From contig CP070733.1 in assembly GCA_020347585.1 (NCBI GenBank), positions 415,851 through 430,274 of the forward strand: 14,424 nt of DNA, given 5' to 3'. Shown here piece after piece: positions 7,731 to 13,663 of the stretch. Each line of letters opens with the position of its first letter. Positions within the stretch are counted from its first letter, which is position 1. Source of the stretch: Pseudomonadota bacterium (GTDB lineage Bacteria > Pseudomonadota > Gammaproteobacteria > CAMYNG01). Position numbers and translations under genes: made by a program. The notes beneath the pieces are model-generated. The model had not been told where the DNA came from, made no database searches, and saw only the letters and a list, made by a program, of their open reading frames with translations.

Positions 7731-7735
7731 CTCCT
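7731..7735 (-). promoter_or_regulatory. Ribosome binding site that sets the TTG start of small paralogue 2
   Basis: AGGAG on the minus strand lies eight bases before TTG 7722. It gives a protein whose first residues match those of the adjacent paralogue. Confidence 0.6.
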
Positions 7736-7774
7736 GTGCAAACCGCCCGTTCGGTGCGCAAACGTGTCCGGGAC

Positions 7775-7963
7775 TTACTCGTCCTGCTTGAGCAGATCCG
7801 AATAGTACTTCTCCATGTCCTCGCTCACCTCCGACTTGATCCCAATCTCAGCGCCGTCGCCACCGATCATGCCGACCTCAAGCATCGGCGGCAGGCTATA
7901 GCCCATCATGAAACCCATAAAGCCCGCCACCACCAGGATGACAACCCACAATCCGCTTTTCAT
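7775..7963 (-). CDS. Small membrane-anchored protein with C-terminal YY motif (paralogue 1)
   Basis: The 62-residue protein begins MKSGLW and has one hydrophobic segment (about 5-25, Met- and Gly-rich: VVAGFMGFMMGY), a short Gly-containing linker (VGMIGGDGAEIGI) and an acidic helical tail SEVSEDMEKYYSDLLKQDE. It matches the downstream small protein at both ends: MK-x-x-LW at the start, and a [IV]-S-[DE]-[DE]-[LM]-[EK]-[KQ]-Y-Y pattern in the tail, with a different linker between. The pair therefore looks like an old tandem duplication. It has no cysteine, so it is not itself a sulfur carrier. It lies 24 bp after TusA. The ATG is preceded only by a weak GGGG site, suggesting translation coupled to TusA. 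No known family is recognised. Confidence 0.75.
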   Translation of the reverse strand: MKSGLWVVILVVAGFMGFMMGYSLPPMLEVGMIGGDGAEIGIKSEVSEDMEKYYSDLLKQDE

Positions 7964-7987
7964 GGCTCGTTTACCCCGCTGCGCCGC

Positions 7988-8233
7988 TTAAGCCTTCTCG
8001 ATGTCCCAGACAAACAGACCGCCCTCCTGCTGCTTGTTGACGATCTCATCACCCGTGTTGTCGCACATCGTCGCAATCGATTCACCCGAGGAGGGGTTAT
8101 CGAAGATCACCTCGATGACATCGCCAGAGGACACCTTAGACAGGGCCTTCTTGGTGTAGATTTGCGGATGCGGACAAACGTAGCCCTTGACGTCCAGCAC
8201 GTACACGACGTCTTCCCGTTTTTCGAATTTCAT
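7988..8233 (-). CDS. tusA: TusA-family sulfur carrier protein
   Basis: This 81-residue cytoplasmic protein has the TusA/SirA signature C20-P-H-P-Q at the start of the first helix, where the cysteine carries a persulfide. A second cysteine (C57, in SIATMCDNTGDEI) sits where the family's other conserved cysteine lies. The fold order strand-CPxP helix-strand-helix-strand is visible (YVLDVKGYVCPHP, DVIEVIFDNPSS, GLFVWDIEK). TusA takes sulfane sulfur from rhodanese or desulfurase and hands it to DsrE/TusD-type proteins. Next to YeeE/YedE it is probably the intracellular acceptor of imported thiosulfate sulfur, as YeeD is for YeeE. The second of two ATGs (8233) is preferred because GGAGG (8242-8246) is eight bases away; for the first ATG at 8239 the spacing would be only two. 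It is 24 bp after the permease gene. Confidence 0.93.
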   Translation of the reverse strand: MKFEKREDVVYVLDVKGYVCPHPQIYTKKALSKVSSGDVIEVIFDNPSSGESIATMCDNTGDEIVNKQQEGGLFVWDIEKA

Positions 8234-8241
8234 ACTCATCG

Positions 8242-8246
8242 CCTCC
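8242..8246 (-). promoter_or_regulatory. Ribosome binding site that selects the second ATG of TusA
   Basis: GGAGG on the minus strand gives 8-base spacing to ATG 8233 but only 2-base spacing to ATG 8239. Confidence 0.6.
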
Positions 8247-8257
8247 CGTCACCATGT

Positions 8258-9685
8258 TTATAGTTCGCAGGCCTGGAACTCCTTAGCCATGCGTCGCTCG
8301 GTCCACCAGTTGAAGAACTTCACGCCGATGTACGCGCCGGCGATCATGCCCAGCCCGAACAGCCAGCCTGAAGTATCACCCTGCGAGACACGTACGAAGA
8401 ACGCACCCACGTTGCAGCCCAGCCCCAGACGCGAACCGATCCCCATTAGGGCGCCGCCGATGATCGCCCAGGTCGCGAGTTCCAGCGTCGGTTTTTTGAA
8501 CTTGAATTCATTGTGCAGCAGCGCCATTACCGCCGCGCCACCGATCAGTGCCAGCGACATCCAGTCGGCGGGATTGATGGCTGGATTAGGTATGCCGTTA
8601 ACGAACCCGAAGTAAATGTTGTCCATGTTGTCGGCGCCAAGCTTGTTGAACACCCAACCCACCCACTGCGCCTCCTGCGTGGTGACATACCAGTAGCCGG
8701 GGTCAAATACCGTGCCGTTGACGGAAATGCCGTAGTCAAAGCCCATACGCTCGAGCAAGGTGCCGGCGTTCTTGACACCGAATTTCACACGCAGTCCCTG
8801 GGTGACCAGCATCTGCAGCCCGCAGAAGATTCCCAGCAGCAAACCGGCGATGGCGGTGCGCTTGGAGGCCAGGATCATCGTCCAGTAGCCGGCCAGTTCG
8901 TCCCTGAATCCCGTGGAGCCCTGCTGTTTCTTGCGCTTTCTCAGAAAGCCGGTACGCGACCAACCGATATACACCACCACCAACAACAACGCGGCGGGGA
9001 TGATGACACCGAGCAGCAGGTTGCCGACGAAGGCGCCGGAGACCGACTCATTGCTCATGCCGAGCGTGCTAGCAAAGGTCATCACCGGCTGATCCCAGAC
9101 GTAGCCGGCCAGGTACTGGTCCACCCAGCCATCGCCGGCGTTGATAGTCTCGGGCAGCCCTTTGGCCAGTGCCGACTCATGCCACGAGGCCGGCACCAGT
9201 TTGTTGGTCCAGCCTGCCACGTCAGCGAACAATGCCTGGGTAACGCTGATGGACAGGATTACCATCAGCGCGACGCCGTTGCCCTCACCGGTCTTGTACA
9301 ACGAGCCCGAGGCGCAACCGCCGGCGAATACCATGCCAATACCGAAGATCAGGCCTGCGATCACCGCGTGCACGCTGGTTGGCGCGGCGTGAAACGTGCT
9401 CAACCCGGTAGCAGTAACGAATGCGCTGACCAGCGCGAACAACACCGTGGCGATCATGATACCGACCGCCATGCGCGGCACTCCTACTGCGAACAAGTCA
9501 CGGAACGCCGAAGAAAAGCAGAATCTCCCGTATTGCAGGCACATGCCATAGAGGAACCCGAACCATAGGTAAACGGAAAGATAGATGTAGTACTCGTTGA
9601 ACGAGTAGGTGCTGATACTGATCAACGCGAAGAATCCGACGATTCCGTAGGCCCACATGCGTTTCTTTCGCAGATCCTGTTCCAT
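8258..9685 (-). CDS. YeeE/YedE-family sulfur-compound permease
   Basis: The 475-residue integral membrane protein has about ten hydrophobic segments and the repeated YeeE/YedE half-motifs: LYGMCLQYGRFCFSSAFRDLF (C49, C56), FGIGMVFAGGCASGSLYKTGEG (C124) and GIGSRLGLGCNVGAFFVRVSQGD (C424). In characterised YeeE, conserved cysteines line the path and pass thiosulfate through transient S-S-H contacts; here equivalents are C56, C124 and C424 by eye. Between the halves there is a basic cytoplasmic loop (RKRKKQQ, about 248-256) and long extra loops around 160-195 and 300-365, making the protein longer than the simplest members. It sits directly before TusA, the usual intracellular partner. Its ATG follows the GT39-like stop by 5 bp, and its GGGG ribosome site lies inside that gene's last codons, so it is coupled to it. 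Thiosulfate is the likeliest cargo; selenium or other sulfur species are possible. Confidence 0.93.
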   Translation of the reverse strand: MEQDLRKKRMWAYGIVGFFALISISTYSFNEYYIYLSVYLWFGFLYGMCLQYGRFCFSSAFRDLFAVGVPRMAVGIMIATVLFALVSAFVTATGLSTFHAAPTSVHAVIAGLIFGIGMVFAGGCASGSLYKTGEGNGVALMVILSISVTQALFADVAGWTNKLVPASWHESALAKGLPETINAGDGWVDQYLAGYVWDQPVMTFASTLGMSNESVSGAFVGNLLLGVIIPAALLLVVVYIGWSRTGFLRKRKKQQGSTGFRDELAGYWTMILASKRTAIAGLLLGIFCGLQMLVTQGLRVKFGVKNAGTLLERMGFDYGISVNGTVFDPGYWYVTTQEAQWVGWVFNKLGADNMDNIYFGFVNGIPNPAINPADWMSLALIGGAAVMALLHNEFKFKKPTLELATWAIIGGALMGIGSRLGLGCNVGAFFVRVSQGDTSGWLFGLGMIAGAYIGVKFFNWWTERRMAKEFQACEL

Positions 9686-9690
9686 AGTCG

Positions 9691-11502
9691 TTACCCCTTT
9701 TCTGAAGTCCCGGACAGGCCAGCACTCCCTGGGCCTTGCCGTGGTTCGTATACCCGCACAACCGTTCGAAACCTGAAGATTTCACTGCTGTTGTTGAATT
9801 CCCGCGCCAGATTCAGATCGGCGACTTTCTGTGCGACGCGCGGCGGCAGCGCCTGATCGGGCGCATCCAGAATCACCACCACAGGTATGTGCGCGTGGCT
9901 CGGCCCCGGCGGCGCGCGCAGGTATGCAGGGTCGCGATACTCCCAGGTGAAACGCAGCGCGGAGGTCGCCAAGTCGGACGGCGGCGCACCGTGCAACTCC
10001 GCGTCGCGCTCAAACACCAGCGATTTGCGGGTATACAAATCGAGAATCGGCACGGCCACCACCGGGTTGACCACCGAGTGCCGCTGCGGCAGCACGATAA
10101 CCTCGGCCGTGGGTGCCGTGCCGGCATCGAGATAACTTCCAGCGGCCTGGAGGTTTGCCGCGCTGGTGGAACGCAGAAACGGCAGGTAGCCGATCATCGC
10201 GGTCAGCAGCGAGGCGCTGACCACACACATCACAACGTAGCCGCGTAACGTCTGGTTGCGAATCACCGTCAAGCCGTAGCCCGCCATCAGTGCCAGCATG
10301 GGAAACGCCACCAGCATGTAGCGACTGCGCTTGATTTCGAGCATGACGATTAACAACAACATCCAGGTGACGATCAGGAACCGAGCGTCGCGGCGCCATA
10401 GCGCCAGTGCCACCGCGACCAAGGCGAACAGGGTGATCCACGGATGGACCTGGAACAATAGGGTCGACACCATGGTTTCGTGCCAGCGCTGCAGACCCGC
10501 AAGCTGGTAGTCCATGAGCAATTGCAGTTGCACGGCAAACAGTTCGGCGCGCCACATCAGCAGCGGAATGCTCAGCAGCACTACCCACGTGCACAGCGCG
10601 GCGGTGCGGCGCGCCACGATGCGCGGCGCCTCCAGCGCGCACACTACAGCCATCACCGGCAGCACCGTGAGCATCAGCCAGGTGGAGTACTTGGCGAGTA
10701 GCGCCAGCACAATAGCGGCGCCCGCCAGCGCCACGCGCGTAGTGCCGCCCTCGCGCAGCGCACGCAGCGACAGGTACACCGCCAGGGTGAGGAAGAACAT
10801 GGTCGGTACGTCGACCAAGCTGAGAGGCACTTGCGTCAACAGGTACGGCATGCCCAGCAGCAGCGCGCCCGCACTGCGCCCGACCTGCGCGTTCCACAAC
10901 AGCCCGCCGATGTAGTACGTAAGTACGACGGTGCCGGCAAACATCGCGGTGACAACAAACTGGATGGCGATGCGCTCGCCGCCGCCCAGCTCCAGCGCCA
11001 GGCCGTATATGAACGGCACCAGCGGCAGGTCGGTCCACGCCCAGATGCCATGGCCCCACTCGCTGAGGAAATAGCCGATGCCGTACACCTGCAATTGTTT
11101 CGCCTGGGCAAGGTAGCGTGCCGCGTCGACAATGACCTCCGGCTCACGCCAGCACAGCGCGCCGGCGGCGAACGCCAGCGTAAATAACAACGCCGGCCCC
11201 ACCTCCACGACATGCGCGGCGCGCAGCACTACATACGCAGCAGCCAGCGCGACGGCAAACATCGCGATGAGCGCCGCGATGTCGGCGTTGGCGAATGTCC
11301 ACTGCCAGCTCACCAGACGGTTGTCATCGGCGCCGCGCAGGATGAGGAGCAACAGAAAGGTGGCAAGGGCAAGCAATGCAGCCATCGCACAGCGCGCGTC
11401 GCGCGCCGCACCATCGACAACACCACCTCTCGCGAAAAGCGAACGACCACGCACCGCGCCCATGGGCCAGGGTTGCGTATGCAGTGGTACGATGCTCGGC
11501 AC
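9691..11502 (-). CDS. GT39/ArnT-like polyprenyl-phosphate-dependent glycosyltransferase
   Basis: The 603-residue polytopic protein resembles GT-C fold mannosyltransferase/ArnT-type enzymes, which move a sugar from a polyprenyl-phosphate donor to a lipid or protein on the periplasmic side. After a basic N-terminus there are hydrophobic helices (about 40-55, 72-95, 102-118), then the first large periplasmic loop with acidic residues E119, E121 and D126 (WREPEVIVDAARYLAQAKQL), the likely catalytic region. The TDLPLVPFIYGL and LVDVPTMFFLTLAVYLSLRALR motifs are typical. More helices run to about 430, then a soluble C-terminal domain of about 160 residues follows. GTG 11502 has GGGAGG ten bases upstream; ATG 11385 would remove 39 residues but has no ribosome site. 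It is the first gene of the operon, 5 bp before the permease. Why a glycosyltransferase is coupled to a sulfur permease is not evident. Confidence 0.82.
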   Translation of the reverse strand: MPSIVPLHTQPWPMGAVRGRSLFARGGVVDGAARDARCAMAALLALATFLLLLILRGADDNRLVSWQWTFANADIAALIAMFAVALAAAYVVLRAAHVVEVGPALLFTLAFAAGALCWREPEVIVDAARYLAQAKQLQVYGIGYFLSEWGHGIWAWTDLPLVPFIYGLALELGGGERIAIQFVVTAMFAGTVVLTYYIGGLLWNAQVGRSAGALLLGMPYLLTQVPLSLVDVPTMFFLTLAVYLSLRALREGGTTRVALAGAAIVLALLAKYSTWLMLTVLPVMAVVCALEAPRIVARRTAALCTWVVLLSIPLLMWRAELFAVQLQLLMDYQLAGLQRWHETMVSTLLFQVHPWITLFALVAVALALWRRDARFLIVTWMLLLIVMLEIKRSRYMLVAFPMLALMAGYGLTVIRNQTLRGYVVMCVVSASLLTAMIGYLPFLRSTSAANLQAAGSYLDAGTAPTAEVIVLPQRHSVVNPVVAVPILDLYTRKSLVFERDAELHGAPPSDLATSALRFTWEYRDPAYLRAPPGPSHAHIPVVVILDAPDQALPPRVAQKVADLNLAREFNNSSEIFRFRTVVRVYEPRQGPGSAGLSGTSEKG

Positions 11503-11512
11503 GGCGTCGTTG

Positions 11513-11518
11513 CCTCCC
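11513..11518 (-). promoter_or_regulatory. Ribosome binding site for the GT39-like GTG start
   Basis: GGGAGG on the minus strand lies ten bases before GTG 11502. The remaining gap to 11638 is GC-rich; I see no convincing promoter or terminator in it. Confidence 0.5.
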
Positions 11519-11638
11519 TCGTTTCAGTCAACGTTTGCCAGCCAGCCGCCCGTATGCCTCCCGGCACACTGGCGGCCGATCCTGCGCTACATACGAACCG
11601 GTTGAAACAGCCCCGCCCGGGCCGCCCGCCTCCCGTGA

Positions 11639-11809
11639 CTACCAGGTGAGAACCTTGTCGCTTGCCGCGATCTTCTCGACCAGTTCGCTGTACGACACGG
11701 ATTGCACAGAGAGATCGACGACTTCGACCTCGTGGTGCTCACCCTGTTCTTCTATTATTTCGCGGGCCCCTGGTTCGGGTCCGTCATTCAGTATGTGCAG
11801 TATCTTCAT
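11639..11809 (-). CDS. TusB/DsrH-like short protein
   Basis: This 56-residue protein reads MKILHILNDGPEP at the start and YSELVEKIAASDKVLTW at the end. TusB/DsrH proteins begin MLHTL and end with a YxDFVxLxxxxxxxxxW helix and a terminal tryptophan, and this protein matches both ends while lacking the middle; E. coli TusB is about 95 residues. It has no cysteine, so it could not carry sulfur itself and would be structural, as TusB is in the TusBCD complex. It lies 38 bp after the TusD-like gene and is probably co-transcribed. The ribosome site is weak (GGGA). The frame is open for 300 codons, but only the final 56 residues look like protein. The TusB call rests on short end motifs and could be wrong; a DsrE-superfamily relative is the safer statement. 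Confidence 0.68.
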   Translation of the reverse strand: MKILHILNDGPEPGAREIIEEQGEHHEVEVVDLSVQSVSYSELVEKIAASDKVLTW

Positions 11810-11847
11810 GTCGCGTTTCCCGGTTTCGCGCCTGTGCATCGCGTCGG

Positions 11848-12150
11848 CTAAAACACGAGGACGCGGTCGGCCTCGTGACTCATCAACGCGTTGTTGAACT
11901 GGCTGCCGCTCACGATCTCCCGGGATAGAGCCCCGGTCTCCACACCCGCTTCCTCGGCGCTGTGACGGCAAAAACTCATGGTCACCCCCTCGAGCAGGCA
12001 CAACTCGGTGAATTCCGTGTATCCCATCAGCCGGGTGCCGTCGTCCATCGAGAAGATGATCACCTCGTGCCCCTGGTCGGTGGCGGCGCGGGTCACCCCA
12101 ATCACATGCTCGAGGTGTCGGTCGCTGTTTATCAGTAGCCCCAGTTTCAT
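11848..12150 (-). CDS. TusD/DsrE-like sulfur relay protein
   Basis: The 100-residue protein has a DsrE-fold opening (MKLGLLINSDRHLEHVIGVTRAATDQGHEVIIFSMDDGTRL) and the segment LLEGVTMSFCRHSAEEAGV. E. coli TusD has HGVALNICVAAALRRGV around its active cysteine; here C61 falls at that place. The C-terminus (HEADRVLVF) matches TusD's LTCDRVVQF. TusD/DsrE receives persulfide sulfur from TusA and passes it on in tRNA thiolation or Dsr sulfur oxidation. At 100 residues it is shorter than the usual ~130. A second cysteine, C51, is also present. ATG 12150 has AGGG eight bases upstream; the 31 codons before it in frame look non-coding. It follows a promoter-like region with a perfect 20-bp palindrome and is followed by the TusB-like gene. 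Partners are probably TusA and the TusC- and TusB-like proteins beside it. Confidence 0.85.
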   Translation of the reverse strand: MKLGLLINSDRHLEHVIGVTRAATDQGHEVIIFSMDDGTRLMGYTEFTELCLLEGVTMSFCRHSAEEAGVETGALSREIVSGSQFNNALMSHEADRVLVF

Positions 12151-12266
12151 TGTCTTCGCCCTGCCTCGCGTCTCGCGCTGTATTGCTGAACGGCCGCACC
12201 AACGTGCTGTTGCCACACGCCGAATCGCAGGTCGCGCATACACTCCACTGCCTGATGCACACGAAT

Positions 12267-12272
12267 ACTATA
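12267..12272 (-). promoter_or_regulatory. Possible -10 element for the TusD-like gene
   Basis: TATAGT on the minus strand matches five of six sigma-70 -10 bases. The palindrome centre lies 26.5 bases upstream of its first base, placing the box near -39. The overlapping TAGTAT (from 12270) would put it near -41, the class II activator position. No clear -35 is present. Confidence 0.35.
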
Positions 12273-12288
12273 GGGGGGTGGATCGCGG

Positions 12289-12308
12289 AATGATGCAATT
12301 GCATCATT
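12289..12308. promoter_or_regulatory. Perfect 20-bp palindrome, copy 2 of a shared operator-like box
   Basis: AATGATGCAATTGCATCATT is its own reverse complement over all 20 bases and stands out as an AT-rich island in GC-rich DNA. It lies about 139 bp upstream of the TusD-like start, just before a possible -10. It is 17 of 20 identical to the box at 2388-2407 between the rhodanese and GT2 genes. I read it as the binding site of a dimeric regulator shared by the two sulfur-relay loci; the regulator is not identified. Confidence 0.7.
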
Positions 12309-12461
12309 TTCGGTGCGCCGACCCGGCGCGGGATCAAGAGGGCGCGTGGATGGCGCTGCGGGATGCCCTGTGCGAACGCAGCCGCGCCTCCGAACCCCCT
12401 GCGGGGTCGGGCGCCCAATGCCGTGCGCTGCTGTGTGGCGCGTCGCGGCGCGCGCGGTGCC

Positions 12462-12734
12462 TCAGTAAGGCAGGATGTGATCGTACTCGAGGAGTTTTTC
12501 AGCCATCGCGGCCGTGGGCAGGTATTCGGTGCCCGGCTCACCGGACTCGCTGGAGTAAACGTGTCGCTCCATCTCGCGTAGCAACTCGAAGTTGAGCGCC
12601 ACGTCCTGCTCCGTGGACACCGGAGTGTTGAGCATGAACACGTCGATCTCGTCGTCCATTAGCGTCAGGCCGACGGACATGCGCAGCGCCTCGTCCTGGC
12701 GGTCGGTAACGACTACTGCAATCTTGCGGGTCAT
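12462..12734 (-). CDS. TusC/DsrF-like protein lacking cysteine
   Basis: The 90-residue protein starts TRKIAVVVTDRQDEALRMSVGLTLMDDEIDVFML, which fits the first two strands and helix of the DsrE/F fold, and ends LLEYDHILPY. TusC/DsrF proteins end YDVILRF in the same way. There is no cysteine, so it would be a non-catalytic partner of the TusD-like protein encoded downstream. It is shorter than E. coli TusC (~119). The second possible ATG (12734) is chosen because AGGAGG at 12741-12746 is six bases away; ATG 12740 abuts that site. It follows the PAS-LuxR gene by 61 bp on the same strand and may be co-transcribed with it. Assignment to TusC rather than another DsrE-like subfamily is tentative; membership of the DsrE superfamily is fairly sure. 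Confidence 0.75.
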   Translation of the reverse strand: MTRKIAVVVTDRQDEALRMSVGLTLMDDEIDVFMLNTPVSTEQDVALNFELLREMERHVYSSESGEPGTEYLPTAAMAEKLLEYDHILPY

Positions 12735-12740
12735 GTGCAT

Positions 12741-12746
12741 CCTCCT
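12741..12746 (-). promoter_or_regulatory. Ribosome binding site of the TusC-like gene
   Basis: AGGAGG on the minus strand lies six bases before ATG 12734 and touches the other ATG (12740), which decides the start. A short CAACGG/CCGTTG inverted repeat at 12771-12784 lies between the LuxR stop and this site, without a U-tract. Confidence 0.65.
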
Positions 12747-12795
12747 GTGGGCAAAATGACCTGGCGCAGGCAACGGCACCGTTGGCGAAACGGTT

Positions 12796-13452
12796 TTATA
12801 CCAGGTTGTGCCGATATGCGTATGCCACCGCTTCGGTCTTGCTGTGCACGCCGAGCTTGGCATGCAGGTGCTGTATGTGGTTGCGCGCCGTAGTCACGCT
12901 TATCGCCAGACGACTGGCGATCGCCGTGCCCGGCAGGCCCTCGGCAAGCAACATCAGCACCTCGCGCTCACGCCTGGTGAGATGTGGTGCACGCGGACCG
13001 TCATTCACCACCGGGATTGCATCGGCATTGCTCTTGGCACGACGCTGCTGGTGCGTGGCATACTCCAGCGACGCCAACACGTCGGGATGCCCCTCACGAT
13101 GCAGCAAGTGAATTACGTACCAGCGGCTGCTGCAGGTCGCGGGCACCAGCATGATGCTCACCGACAGACGCAGCGGCTCGCCTCGGGCATCCTGCGTGCG
13201 CAACGCGTAGCGCTTGGGGCCATCCGCGCCGCAGGCCATTGCAGCGACAGAACACCCCGCTCGGCACACGGGCTCGCCGCTAACCGGATCTGCGCCGCCC
13301 ATCACGTCACAGCACGGTCTGCCCAGTGCCCACTCGGAGGTATAACCGAAAAGATCCTCGCAGCCGGGATCCCAGTAAATAATGCGTTGCTTGTTGTCGA
13401 TGGCGAAAGCACCATCGACCGCGCGCAACATCAGGTCACACAATGTCGCCAT
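12796..13452 (-). CDS. PAS-domain LuxR-family transcriptional regulator with cysteine cluster
   Basis: The 218-residue regulator has an N-terminal PAS domain (about 5-115: MLRAVDGAFAIDNKQRIIYWDPGCEDLFGYTSEWALGRPC) and a C-terminal LuxR/NarL helix-turn-helix (about 155-218: LTRREREVLMLLAEG, AIASRLAISVTTARNHIQHLHAKLGVHSKTEAVAYA). It is a one-component regulator: no receiver domain is present. The PAS domain contains six cysteines within a short span (GRPCCDVMGG, PVCRAGC, MACG), a layout seen in a widespread PAS-LuxR group that may sense redox state, metal, Fe-S or sulfur species; the ligand is unknown. It lies directly before the TusC-like gene and about 500 bp from the 20-bp palindrome, so it may control the sulfur genes. 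The ATG has a weak GGGA site. A possible minus-strand -10 (TATTCT) lies at 13513-13508. Confidence 0.9.
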   Translation of the reverse strand: MATLCDLMLRAVDGAFAIDNKQRIIYWDPGCEDLFGYTSEWALGRPCCDVMGGADPVSGEPVCRAGCSVAAMACGADGPKRYALRTQDARGEPLRLSVSIMLVPATCSSRWYVIHLLHREGHPDVLASLEYATHQQRRAKSNADAIPVVNDGPRAPHLTRREREVLMLLAEGLPGTAIASRLAISVTTARNHIQHLHAKLGVHSKTEAVAYAYRHNLV

Positions 13453-13663
13453 GGTCGTGTCCCAAGGCTATGGGCGCACACGCCGTGGCATAGCAGGGGC
13501 CAGGCGCAGAATACCGCCGTGTTTGTCGTTTTCTTTACTTGTTGTGACGCGACCAATTTCCCACCCTCGCGGGGGGCGTTTCCATGACATGGATCATCGT
13601 TCGGCGCGGGTGGCGCCCGAGGATACTTAAGACGTGCTTCCGTGGGCCGCGTGCGCAGCGGTA
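13453..13663. other. Intergenic region upstream of the PAS-LuxR gene
   Basis: This 211-bp gap holds no gene I can support; open frames across it translate to Arg/Pro/Ser-rich text. It contains an AT-richer stretch (about 13520-13560) and a possible -10 (TATTCT, minus strand, 13513-13508) without a good -35. I find no copy of the 20-bp palindrome here. Confidence 0.4.

Larger units (their letters stand above)
12151..12461 (-). promoter_or_regulatory. Control region upstream of the TusD-like gene
   Basis: This 311-bp gap between the TusC-like stop and the TusD-like start has no gene that I can support. It holds the perfect 20-bp palindrome (12289-12308), a possible -10 (12272-12267) and a GC-rich hairpin at 12390-12410 (CCGAACCCC / GGGGTCGG, one bulge) that might end transcription of the TusC-like gene, though no U-tract follows. 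It suggests that the TusD/TusB-like pair has its own promoter, separate from the LuxR/TusC-like genes upstream. Confidence 0.5.

Noticed and set aside
12289..12308. FNR, CRP, Fur or NsrR site identity for the palindrome
   Set aside because: Half-sites and spacing do not match: FNR needs TTGAT-N4-ATCAA, CRP TGTGA-N6-TCACA, Fur a 19-bp AT-only type box, and NsrR a longer spacing between ATGCA and TGCAT.
11810..12541. 300-codon open frame containing the TusB-like gene at its end
   Set aside because: The part before ATG 11809 is a shadow of the TusD-like gene and the control region, with no protein-like pattern.
13584..13597. ATGACATGGATCAT upstream of the LuxR gene as a third regulator box or FNR site
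   Set aside because: Only a weak dyad (about 4 of 7 pairs) and poor similarity to the 20-bp box or to TTGAT-N4-ATCAA.
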